From contig WARS01000016.1 of NCBI GenBank assembly GCA_008933995.1, positions 11,403,848 to 11,467,847 on the forward strand: a stretch of 64,000 nt of DNA. Reading direction: 5' to 3'. This DNA is from Datnioides undecimradiatus. Its lineage: Eukaryota; Chordata; Actinopteri; Lobotiformes; Datnioididae. Position numbers and translations under genes: made by a program. The notes below the pieces were generated by a model. That model was not told the DNA's origin. It did not search any database and saw only the letters and a program-made list of their open reading frames with translations. This document shows positions 36,301-47,900 of the stretch, one piece after another. The first letter of the stretch is position 1, and every line of letters begins with the position of its first letter.

Positions 36301-37808
36301 CATTATGGAAACTCATACCAAACCCATAGATAACCATCATATGACTGTTGCTTGCATATTGCATCAGAGCTGGTCGACAAAGTGGCTCCTTGGTATTTGA
36401 AGGCCAAATATGGTCAGTCTCTGAGGTGAATATGCTCCAGTGGGATATGAATATTTGGGTGTTATTTTTGCAGGTCACCTTTGTACACTATGATAGACAT
36501 GGCTCAAAACAACAGAAAGACTGAAGTGATTAGTCACTTAATCAGTTGGTCAGCAGAAAGAGCATTAATTTGCAACTATTTTGATAATCAAACAATTCTT
36601 TGATTTACTTTCAAAGCAGCAATGCAAAGAATTTGTTGGGTCCAGTTCTTTAAATGTCATGATTTGATGGTTCATATAGTTGTAAATTTAACATCTTTGC
36701 ATGTTGGACAGTTAATTGTACAAAACAAGACATCACCCTAAGCTCTGGGAGAATTGACAAAAATAATAATTAAATTAATCAAGAAAATGATCTTGATAGA
36801 TAATGAAAACAATTCTAAGCTGCTGCCCTAAAAAAGATATTTTATATAGTCAACGATGTGTTTATTCATTTGGCAAACAAACAAACCTCAAACAGTTTTG
36901 ATAAAATACTAATCATTTGTGTTTTTAAGTTATTCCAAATATTTGGTGGTTCCAGCTTGATTTGTATTCTTGTACACTGTTGCAATCTACTAGGGTCTAC
37001 TCATTGATGCAGACAGTTATTAGCATTATTATCAAGCAGCCATTTATCGTGTCATTTAATTAATTAATTAAATTTACTATACCACCTCTGACTCTGTGAA
37101 CTTATGACAGATATTATCTTTTCACATTTTATAGATTTAATGATTAATTAATAGTCAAAAATATTAAATAAATGAATATATATTTAAAATAATTATTGTG
37201 TACAGCCAATATGAACTAATCTGGATTTACCTTTGTTTACATTTTTGCGCAGACTCATACATTAGCATGATAACACTAACCATCTCTAACCATCTCTTTC
37301 AAAGGCTGAATTATATCAAAAGCCAGGCAAGGTAAAGGGGGGGGGGGGTACTTCACAAAAACCCCCAAAAACAATGGCACAGCCTTCAGGAACAATTTGA
37401 GGTCCAGTATCTACCCAAGGACACTTTAACATGCAAACTTGATAAAGACAAGAATCAAACCCCTAGTCTTCCAAGGGGATGACCTGCTCTACCTCTGAGC
37501 CCTATACTGCTGAATCATGCATCAGTCATGAATCAATGTAGGCATTTCACGAGAAACAATTATTAATTCTTAATGGCTTTTGATAAGCGTCAGTAGAGGC
37601 ACTGAAGCTGTTGACTTGCGGGCTTTGCCTGGTCCCTGTAAGCACTTATAACCATACAAGTGCACTAACAGCTCTGGTAAATACAACTATGTCATGCTGA
37701 GTGTATTTGTTTTGTGTGTATGTACATACACTATGTCTAAATGCACCCACAGAGACCCCAGTTGGCCAAACATTCCCTCTGGACATCACGCATTGGAAGA
37801 CAGCTATG

Positions 37809-37870
<62 letters not shown>

Positions 37871-39598
37871 TGCGTTTGTGTGTGGTTGTAGCTGTTCAGA
37901 GGTAATGTAATGAAGGCCATGGCTCTATTAGGACTCCCTTCCTGCTGAATCCCATCATAACACTCCCAATGGACAAAGAGAGAGAGAGACGGATAAGGTG
38001 CAGACAAAGACAGGCAGAGGAGACACAGACAGAGAAGCGGAAAAGAGAGAGATGAAAATGTCAAAGGCTGCAGTGAAATCTGACCTCCTGGCACATCAGG
38101 ATTTTAGTGTTGAGACCAGTGGTGGGGAGGAGTGTGGGGCATACAGGGTGAAGCGAGGAAGGGAGGGTGGGAGGTATTTTGGAGGGAAATGAGAGCTGAA
38201 TGGGAATGACAGCCAAGAAGTCGAGGAGAAAAACTAGGGTAAAGAGTCAAACCCTCAATGAAAAACAGTGAGAACAAATGAGGATCTGGAGAAGGAAAGG
38301 CGAATGACAAGATGAAAAGAAAGCAAGCAAGGGCTGTTGTATGGGAAGAGCTGTAAAATGAAAGGAAAGCGTGGATGATGCAGTAAAGTTCTTCTGATGA
38401 GGGATCTGCCTACAAAGCTGAGTAAGAAATTGGTCAAGTTGTCTCCAAAACAGTATTTATCTCTAGATATAAGAAAAGAACAGTTAAAATACAGAAATTT
38501 ATAAAGAGATGTCTTATATATTCTGCAGGATTCAAACTTATCTCTCAGTGCTTTTATCTAAAAAGTGGTCAGCACGACTCAACTGAAGCCTTGAGGTTCT
38601 AAGATATCATTTATCAATATCAGACTGCACTGGACATAAAATCCAGTGCTGAATTGATTAAGTTTTTAAGTATCCATTATTCAACCACGGGGAAGTAGAC
38701 CAGCACATGCAGAAAGCTGACAACTATGACGCAGTCTCCTTATAGTTCAGACAAAGGAGAAGGCAGACTGCGGGAAGCAATTGCTCCACACAAGCCCAGA
38801 ACAGAGAGTAAATGCCCAGTGATAAAGGTTCAGTGAGCACAGAGACACGGACACACAGGCACTTGGCTCCAAAAAAGCTATTTTTCTCCAGGACAATCAC
38901 ATGAGAGACGGGCAGTATTTTTAGCGCAGCAAGTAAGAGTCTCACATCACATCACGTCGGGTCGCTTTGTCATTTATCGTCTCACATACATAGATCTGTT
39001 TGTTCTGTATTGAAGCTTTGTCCCAATACAGTTTCACCAGCTATATTTTATTTGAAATTCCCCTTGTTTATCCATTCATGCTTTGAAACTCTCACACATT
39101 ATCCGTTCATCCGAACCACAGAATAGTTTCCCTCTTAACCCAATCATACATACATTCAGTCTTTTTTGCAGAGATTGTGAAATATTCCATTGCAATAGCT
39201 CTGTACAAACACAACACCATTGATTTAAATGATATTGTCTGTGGTTTTTAAAGCATTTAAAGTGTGTGGATTATCCTGAAATCCATGCTGTGTCTGTAAA
39301 TACATTTTGTCTTGCATTCAATCCTGCTCCTTCAATGTACATCAACTAAAATACTTGTTTTTGTCAGTGACAGCTTCAAACATGCTCTTCTATGTACGCA
39401 AGATCAACTCAACCACTCAATAGTGTCACAGTCATCCTGATGGTCTAGAAGGTGCAGTCTATGAACAGGAATGTTAGCATCTATTTGTAGCACTAGGCAC
39501 TATTTCAGCGTGTCCTTATCCAACAAAGGCAGCAAGATGAAGTGTTCTGTAACATTTTGATACCACACTTTGGAAATGCACAGCAAGGAACCATTGTT
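28207..39598. other. Intergenic region upstream of ank2
   Basis: 11.4 kb with no gene I can support. It contains GT/CA microsatellites at 28769-28836, 30840-30867, 33259-33306 and 37811-37868. It must hold the ank2 leader and promoter(s), but no first exon beyond 28206 was recognised. The longest ATG frame, 36035-36400, is unexplained and is treated as a finding. Confidence 0.65.
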
Positions 39599-39604
39599 TT
39601 TATT
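39599..39604 (-). terminator. Polyadenylation signal AATAAA, small gene
   Basis: AATAAA on the minus strand 267 nt downstream of the TAA at 39871, a suitable distance for the 3' end of the 78-aa gene. Confidence 0.55.
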
Positions 39605-39870
39605 CTTTAAGATAACACTAAGCTATGATTTCTGTGCACCAAAACATCAAACTCTTCACAGTGCTCCTCTTTCCAACTCCCACTCACATCTCCACAGTCT
39701 TCCTGCAATAGCACTAGCTTGCTATAACTATTAATAACAAGGACTTTGAAAATTCCACAGTGCCTTGAAGGAGGTATTCCCTTTATCTCTCTTATGGGTG
39801 CACTTTTTGGAGCCCTCACATAAAGCAGCTTTAACCTAGGCACTGTCTTGGCCTTTTAGTAATAATGTAA

Positions 39871-42219
39871 TTAAAAAGCTTTGTTAAGTTCTTCCTCTGT
39901 CAGTTTTGGATTTTTTCCACGTTTTATGTCCGTTTCAATCTGCAGTTTAGTCCTCACATAATTGGCTGGAGAAGGCTGTAGACAAAAGGAAAAAAAAACA
40001 CAAGCAGACAAACAAGAACGACTTATTGGTGCCTTGACAAGGTCATGATCATTCATCATTACTGCCCTGTGATCGATCAATAGGGCCAAGTTGAGATACT
40101 GTTGGATCTCTGCAGTGGTAAATGATTCTTCCCCCTGCACCACCCAGGTGCCTCAGACAGTGAGATACCAAACTATCCAAAACTACTTTATGCCTCTATG
40201 GAGGATTACAAACTAACATATTTCTCTCATCTGCTTTCTATGATACATCTGTGAAACTAGTATATTAAAGAAAACAAATAAACATCTTGATATCGTAGTA
40301 GATATCAGAGTAAATTCTGTGTTTTTGTGTGGTCTGGGTAAAATGATCAGTTAACAGTTACCAGCACATAAGTGATTTAAGCTGCCAAAAGGAGCATGTA
40401 GAGGAAGCAAAAAGTAAAGAACAATGAAAGTTTTAATTTAAGAAGAAAATAAGATGACTTTAAACAAAAATACAACTCTGTTTCCATGTCAAAAGCTTAT
40501 TAAGACAAGCTAACAAATGAGGAGACATGCTTATTCAAATTCACCTGATGTAATACTGATATGTACTTAAAAGATACTGTCAACATACATGTGGAAACAC
40601 GTCTCAGTAACCGGCACCAGATTAAAGACTGAGGTAACAGATGAGTGCAACCATTAATTTACTCCTCCAAAAAAGCTTTCACACTTAACAGGGAAAATGA
40701 ACTTTTGGGGGAATTAAGGAAAAGTCTCCTTTGTAGTGATTATAAAGCACATTAAGATGCATGTTGCAAGTGCATGTTGAGCAGAACTTAACTGACTAAT
40801 TTTCTAATCTTCTCTCTATATGTATGGAAAACACATGAACAGGATTACTTCAGTGCTGATGACACCAAAATACCTGATTGAAAATATGTGAGCTCAAGGG
40901 CCCCACCCTGAAGTGTGTGTCTATGAGTGTGTGTGTGTGTCGGTGTGTGTGTGTCGGTGTGTGTGTGTCGGTGTGTGTGTATGTAGCACTACAGTCCATT
41001 ACTGAAATCACATTAGCCTGAGAGAGTGCACTGAGACAGGAAACAGCCATCTACCATCTCCTGACTCACTTTCACTCTAACACTCACATTACACGATCAA
41101 ATCCACATAGATGGTAAAACTTTACATATATTTTCTAGTTTGTGCCTCATGTGAGTAACAACAAATCCATAGGCATAAAGGTTTGGACTGTATGGATTAA
41201 TGGATTTTTTTTCACATTAAGCTCCTGTATAAGACTAGATATTAGCAATGAATAAATGTCAGGAACTTGTTTTGGGAGAAGAGGAGGAGGGAATATCAGT
41301 AGACTATTTCAGTCCATGCAAGGCCACAAAGACTTATTGGCAGCCCAGCCCAATAATGGACTGAGAGAGCATGTAGTGGGCACACACAGGGTGGACGCGC
41401 ACACGCAGGCACACACAGACTATTTACCCAAGTAAGCATCATGCTTAAAAAAACAAAAAAGAGCAAGCAGACTTTATACGCTGTGTGTGTCTATATTTGG
41501 GTTTGTGTGTCTAACGCAAAAGACTTTAACACTACCAATGTTTCACACTAAACACCTATTATATAGATAACGACTTGCATTATGTCATTTTTGGGCAGAA
41601 GGGAACTCTTCAGAAGTCAAGATGAGGGATTCTCAGCCTCTCACCAGTAAAGCACAACACTGGTAACACTGGTCCATGTAAACAGTAAAACTCCAGTGCT
41701 TATATGTGCAGTTGTAAACACTGCTCACTGCAGCCTGTACCAGTCAACAGTGAAGCCTAGTGGTGTTTATTTTGACGGCCACAACAATTGGCCTACTTGG
41801 GCATTATCACATCCTCCTGATGCAAATCACTCTTAAGTCTTTTATCAAAACAGATGTTTTTTTTCTCTGCAGACTGACTTGCGCCTGATTAGCAGCCAAT
41901 TTGAGCACAATTTAACGAAACATCTGAGAAAAAAAATCTGTCGGATCACAGGCGCCGACGTGCTAGAGCACGGCAACGCCTTTGACTTCTTTCCCTAAGC
42001 TCACAGCATCAGCAGCGGTTTGGGCTGCTCGTTACACGGCTGACTGGGCCAGTCAATGCAGAGCGCGTGCTGCGGACAGACACCCACCTGCCGTATACGG
42101 TTCTGGTGCAGCAGTGGTGGAGGTCCACCCTCGGGGGACGTGTTGCTGGAAGATGCCATTTTCAAGTCACTGTCGGAGCCGCCGCCCCTGGAGTGACTTT
42201 CTTCAACGCCAGTTGACAT
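39871..42219 (-). CDS. Unrecognised small two-exon gene, 78-aa protein
   Basis: Exon 1 (42088-42219) starts at ATG 42219 and encodes MSTGVEESHSRGGGSDSDLK, then a Ser/Gly/Pro-rich part ending HQNRIRQ, with a cag|gtgggt donor. Exon 2 (39871-39975) follows a strong acceptor (pyrimidine run, then tctacag) and encodes PSPANYVRTKLQIETDIKRG, then KNPKLTEEELNKAF and TAA. Both junctions are phase 0, so they join into one frame of 78 codons. A polyadenylation signal lies 267 nt past the stop, and a CpG-rich block covers exon 1. The N-terminal half looks disordered; the C-terminal half is charged and probably helical. No signal peptide or membrane segment is seen. I cannot name the family; I would not rule out that it is known. 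Confidence 0.65.
39976..42087. other. Intron of the small gene
   Basis: No further exon recognised. It holds a 14-bp GT-rich minisatellite with tcggtgtgtgtgtg units (40917-40980). The frame just upstream of exon 2 stays open to 40143, but it has no usable donor or acceptor. Confidence 0.6.
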
Positions 42220-42520
42220 TCTGTCTCGGGCTGGCTGCTGCTGGAGGCGACGCGGTCAGCGAGGGTCCTTTTGCCGGTGCAAGGTGGATGTCTGTGCGGG
42301 CCTCAGAATCCAGACGGCTCCGCAGGGCCCGGGATCATTCTGCGGTGTCAGACACAGTCTGTTATCAAACGTGACAAAATGTGATACAGTGAATCTGAGT
42401 CCAGATTGTCAAACCAAAACGGGCGCTCCCCTCCGTTCAGGGATGCTCCCGGTGTGTTGCTGTATGCCTGCGTGTGTGTATGTGTGTGGCGACGTGAACG
42501 CGCCTAAGATGCGCTTGCCC
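41940..42520. promoter_or_regulatory. CpG-rich promoter region of the small gene
   Basis: CpG dinucleotides are frequent here (gcgccgacg, ggagccgccgcccctg, gaggcgacgcggtcagcg), in contrast to the CpG-poor flanks. The block surrounds exon 1 (42088-42219), as expected for a broadly expressed promoter. Confidence 0.6.
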
Positions 42521-43483
42521 GAAACTCCGCAGGATCAATGCTACCTTCATGAACAGTCGGAATTGTCACAACCTATCCTTAAAAGGATGGTCTATCTAAA
42601 TAAAACATACTTTTCTGATGCTTAAGATGCTAACATGCGATCTATAGAGTGCAGATAGGGAACAACAGTCAATGTGATGTAGACAAGGTTATGATTGTTT
42701 GGTAGATTAAAGTCAGTATAGGAATACTAGAGTCTGGTTTAATTTAGTGTTTTTAAACATACTACGCCAGTTAAAACAGTGATTGCACTGCCGGTTGATC
42801 ACCTTTACTCGTCGTTAACGAGTTAAGATAAAAAAAACCTCTACTCCACGTGACTAATACAATGTAAAAGAACCCTCTGACAGATCGTTTTGTAACTAAA
42901 CCATTTCCAACCAACGGTACGTGAATGCGCCGTCTAGCAGGAGTGTGCTCCTGTTTTGATTTTCGTAGCCCCCACCCCTCGGTGCTCCTGCAGCAGCAGC
43001 TTCAGACGCGAAAGTTAATAGTGTGGTCCCAGGATGTCCCATGATTCAATGAAAACTCTAAGATTAGTTACACAAACATGGAATCATCGAAGCACAGGCA
43101 CATTGGGTTGGGCTTACATAATGTAATCTCCCTTTTAGTATTCTTACGCCCACTCCTTGGCCTGTGTGTCTTCTCTGAGCTACAAATGTAATGGAGGTTG
43201 ACAGGGCAAAATCAATAACAATGTCTTGAAGACGTTTAAAACACAGGCAGGGCGCTAGTGTAGGAGGACAAGATGAGGAAGGAGGAGTAAGAAATCCTGT
43301 CAGACACACAAAACATGTCACTGTTTTAGTGTCCTCACGGTAAGGTTAACAGTGGACTTTATTATTATTTATATTGTTTCAAGTTAAATATTTGGAGGTC
43401 AAAATTTTAAATGAAGGCAATTTTACAGTGGCTGGCTCCTATCAGCAGCGGCCACAAAAACCAAACCAAAACACTGCAGCACC

Positions 43484-43720
43484 TGTTTCAATAAGAACTA
43501 GGAAGAGAGGTCATATCTCTCCTGTATTAGCTTCTCTACACTGGAAATCCCTCTTCTCACCTACAAACACTAAATAGCTAGGTATCATTTAAAGAGTTAG
43601 CACTCTACACTATATTCCATATACTTACACCCTCTGTGCATGTTACTATTCTTACTTATTAGTTTTCTACCTGTATTCGGCACAATGACAATTATGTTGA
43701 ATCTAATCTAATCTAATTAC
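43484..43720 (+). mobile_element. 3' end fragment of a non-LTR (LINE) retrotransposon
   Basis: The frame TRKRGHISPVLASLHWKSL matches the C-terminal end of the reverse-transcriptase ORF of fish LINEs, which usually read like 'DHITPVLASLHWLPV'. About 150 nt later the sequence ends in a tandem (aatct)n tail, as many of these elements do. Only the last few hundred bases survive, consistent with 5' truncation. Confidence 0.7.
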
Positions 43721-43974
43721 CCGTCTAGATCACTGCACTCCCAGAATGTAGTTACTTGTTGTTTCTAAAGTCTCCAAAAGAGTAGTCTAAAAACACTTAT
43801 AGTTAGGCTTTAAGATCATAGCCTACATAACACTTAAACTTTACCCTTATAGTTAGGCCTGGCTCAGGTGTGGCCTAAACCTGTTCATCTTTTTAAGAGA
43901 TTGATGAATGTTACTAACTCGACATCTCTATCCTTAAGTTTTGTGCTTTCTCGTTCCTCTCCTCACTCCTCCTG

Positions 43975-44412
43975 CAGCTTTCTGCAGGTATTTTGGTAAA
44001 TGTAGCTCTGGAGTCTAGATCCGTGACTGAAGGGCACCTACTGGCCACAGAGACATTGCAAAGATCACAAGCTTCCAAAGTTGTTGAGAGGACCAGGAGA
44101 AAACTTTTAGTGAGGTTGCCAAGAGGCCAACAGCAGCACCGAAGGAACTACATGAGTTACTGGCTGGTGCTGGTCAATCCTTGCATGTGACAACCATTTT
44201 TTGTATTCTCCACACATTTGTGCAGTGCAGTAGGGTTGCAAAAAAGACATCAAGGCCAATCCGAATTATGCCAAAAGATGCATTCAGTTAACCTAAATGC
44301 ATTCTGGTCTGATGAGACAAAGGTCAGACTTTTTTGGCCTCAACTCTAAAAGATATGTTTGGCCCAAAGCCAAAGCAGCTCATTGTTCAAGGAACATCAA
44401 ATATATCTAGAA
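43975..44412 (+). mobile_element. Tc1/mariner transposase fossil
   Basis: The sequence catgagttactggctggtgc, then cattctggtctgatgagac and agatatgtttggcccaaag follow the order of a Tc1-like transposase gene (encoding the FWSDETK region and the KRYVW region). Stops and frameshifts break it, and neither terminal inverted repeat was identified. It is an inactive remnant. Confidence 0.8.
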
Positions 44413-44793
44413 CCTACAACCACAAACTGAACGTTATTTGTCAACTCAGTTTAAATGCTGACTGCTAAATTTAGCTTTACTATAATACAGGATGACTCAA
44501 CTGGTATAGCAGGGATGTCTTTCACAATCATATGTGATGAGACTTTATTATATGCAACACTGCCCTCTGTTTCCACTGCATGGTATCACAGCCAAAATGC
44601 ATCACTTACCTAAAAATACTGTTTTAGAAGATAACCTATTATAGCAGTGGCCAAGCCACTTATAAAATACATCCTGCCTTCATCTGAATCTTACAAACTA
44701 TGATACAGAATACACAATGGACTATAACTCTTTACGGATTCATCAAGATCACCTCGGCTACAAAAATGGGACGGAGTAAATATATAAAAATAC

Positions 44794-44799
44794 TTTATT
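44794..44799 (-). terminator. Polyadenylation signal AATAAA, hpf1
   Basis: AATAAA on the minus strand about 158 nt beyond the hpf1 stop codon at 44957. Confidence 0.6.
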
Positions 44800-44956
44800 A
44801 GACATCTAACTTTAACAAACAAGATATCATTGAACTGGTTCCAATCAATGACAGCAGCACCAAAACCACCAAGAAACATCAACAACAACAGACGACAAGG
44901 ACAAATGGTGGAGAAAAGCTTATAAGAGCTAGAACTGAAGTGTACGTTTGAGTCTT

Positions 44957-47900
44957 TTATTGTGCAGAGAGTTGATCCAGGTTGTCATGACTACGGCTGG
45001 TGAGGTGGGCCTCCAGAATTTCTCCAAACAAATTCCTTTTCAGCAAGCTGTAGGCCATGGGCAGGAGTTGTTTGACAACCTTGTGGAAATACTGTGAAGA
45101 GTCAGGAGACCAGAGATTAATGATGCATTTCTTTCAACTACAGTATCAGTGGTTTGCAGTGTCCCATTAAATCCCACTTTGCCACAACTCAAATGTATGT
45201 TTTACTCTACGCATGAAGCAAACGCAAGAGAACCTAAAACAACTGTGTCAGAAGAGATTCAGTCATTGAAACACGAGTGTGCTTACAGGATGATAACCAT
45301 ATTACAATGTCTGAATTTTTCATACAGTAAATCTAAAGATACTGGTCAGGGAGCAGAAAGACAGTGTCTAATAATCTGAGTGTCGGTGTTGATTGTTATG
45401 CACCACTTTGAGACTCACATGGGATCCATAACAGAAGAGGTCTATTCCTAGTTCGTAACCCATGCCGTAGTCACACTCATCATTGGCGAACTGAACAAAA
45501 GTGATCATCTCCTGGAGAGGTCCAAAGGCTTTGACGCGCTCTTCGTCATTCCGGGCCTCAGCGATTGCCTTGCAGATCTTTTTAAGACCAGCTGGATATG
45601 AAGGAGTGAAAAATATAACATAAAGTCTTATCACAAAGATTATGTATACATATCATATTCAAGCCTAAAATACCTTCTTGATCACACAACAGATCACTGG
45701 GAGCAGGATACTAATGAGAAATGTGGCAAAGAAAAGCACACACACAAACAGTATAGAAGCTCACCATCGGTCTCTGGTAGTTCTCTGTATCCTACATCAT
45801 TCTTGTCTACAGGTACAACGATGCCGGCACCGTGGAACGTCTTAGTGACCACCTGGTGTGCGACCAGAGGAGATTCAAGTTATTTCATTTATATGGATTG
45901 AAATCAATATAAATCCTGTTCCAAATGCTATGGGTGCACTTTTATATGTAGCAAACATAACTGTAAATAGTATTGAATCGATACACGGCAGTGTTTTACA
46001 TCTGTTGTTCAGGGTACAAAGCAACATGAGGAATAGATAAGAAGATTTATGAACAAGTTCCTAAAATAATATACAGCAGACAGCACCACTGTTTGTGGTA
46101 TTTACCTTCTTGTCCCTCTGCTTCATGCCTTTGGTCTTCTGCTCTAGAGACAAGCCCAGCATCTCTGCCCTGCCTCTCAGCTGAGCCTCCAAACTTTCCA
46201 ATGCTTCTCCCCCTCCTTTCTTGCCACCCCTCTCTTTCCTCCTCCTCAACAGATACATGCTGGTGGAGGATGAAACAGATTGAGCCGCAGTAGATATGGT
46301 GACATGCATGGAAAGAGAAAGGAGCCTTATTGTCTGAAGACAAGGGTACACATATGATAAGGCAGACTATCATAATAGGTAGGGATGTGCCATCAGTATC
46401 ACTGTGCTCAACTCGTATGGTTCTGTATGGTGAACATATGGTGATATGTACTCACAGAACAGCAGCAAACACATTGTCCCCCATCTGAGTAATAGCGTAG
46501 CCTTTCTTTGCTTCATTTTCCCCAACAAATGAAGGAAGGGAGTCAGGAGTGTCTCTGATGGATTTGGGGAACAGCAGAATTCAGTAAATATACTCAGGTA
46601 GATATAGTTCTACCTTTATAGGTCTACGTCCGCATTATCTGCTGCTTAATAGAGAGATTGTGTTACTGTTAGTAGGCTAAGTCTTGAGTGTAAGCAACAG
46701 CATTGTAATAAAAGCAACTGGCTGAGTAAATATCCAGCCTTATCAAAGTTCAGGTTTTGTGGTCTGTACCTGTAGTAGCCAATGTGATGCTGACTGTCTT
46801 CACTCCCTAGAAGGATGGTCTGAAACTCTGGTGGGTCATAGAAAAACCTCCAATGAAGGTGGAGGTTGGGCTGAGGATTCTTGGAGTTTTTATGAGCTCC
46901 TGCCAGAATGTCAAAAGGACCAACCAGCTGCAAACCCAGTGTGTCTTTCAGTGCACCTATGTGTATATTAAAAGGAAATAAAAATGTATTGATACATTAA
47001 TTAATGGACAGACATCATTCAAATGTAAATCCGCTGAAAAGACGGTTTTGATATTTTGCAATACATTGCACAGTTACAGTTTTCTAGTCTACATTTTTGT
47101 GGAAAAAGAAAAAATACGATGAATATATAAAAGAAAAGTTCAAGGAATCAAATTTTTACAATAGCCCAATAGTCCTTATTCTTGATATAGTTAACAATAG
47201 GTTAATAGAAATATTTGGGAGCTTGTAATGAGGTACTGAAATTATTGTTTTTGACTCTAAATAGACTGCATAATTTTTGGCTGTTCTGCTTGCATGGTAT
47301 GTTAATCTGCAAAACTGGCAAGTATAACAGCAACATCTAACAAAGACATTGTGTAAAGTCTAGTCAGCAGGTTTCTTCAAATGTTGGGCCGGTGCTGTGT
47401 ATTTTTACAAGCAGTCTCGTACAGCATTTGTGCATCTAGCCCATCCATCCAGACTTTCCATTGGCTAAGTATGGCTCCATCCTGTTTTTTCTATGTCTAC
47501 AGACAGAAACATTGATTAAATGTCAGGTGCACCCTCTGTCCTATCAGTATTACTGTAACAAGATACACAGTTGGTGTACACAGCTTACCATGGGGGCTGT
47601 CAGGGCAAAGCTCCTTGCAGAAATCCCAGAAGTGGTACAGATCTTCTGGCATTTGAAGCTTGTACAGTTGCACCATCTCAGCACGTTGATCTGAATCCAC
47701 CTCTGACAATGGAATGGCTTTGGATCCATCAGAACGGGCTTTCTTCAACTCCCCATTGCCTGTGTCTGACTCCTAAAAATTGTTACAGTTAAAAACAGTT
47801 AAAAGTTAATTTGGTCCAATTAGAGCTGGCCAAAATAACCTCTAATCAACCTTACTGTATATTACAGATGTCCCCTTAATGTAGTTTGAGGCTACAATTT

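Larger units (their letters stand above)
42521..44790. other. Intergenic region between the small gene and hpf1
   Basis: No host gene is seen. It holds the retrotransposon tail at 43484-43720 and the Tc1-like fossil at 43975-44412. Confidence 0.7.

Noticed and set aside
37811-37868. CRISPR-like repetition
   Set aside because: Simple GT dinucleotide repeat without spacers, in a vertebrate genome.
39976-40143. Possible middle exon of the small gene (in-frame extension upstream of exon 2)
   Set aside because: No acceptor or donor fits, and a strong acceptor sits at 39976; the extension is intron that happens to stay open.
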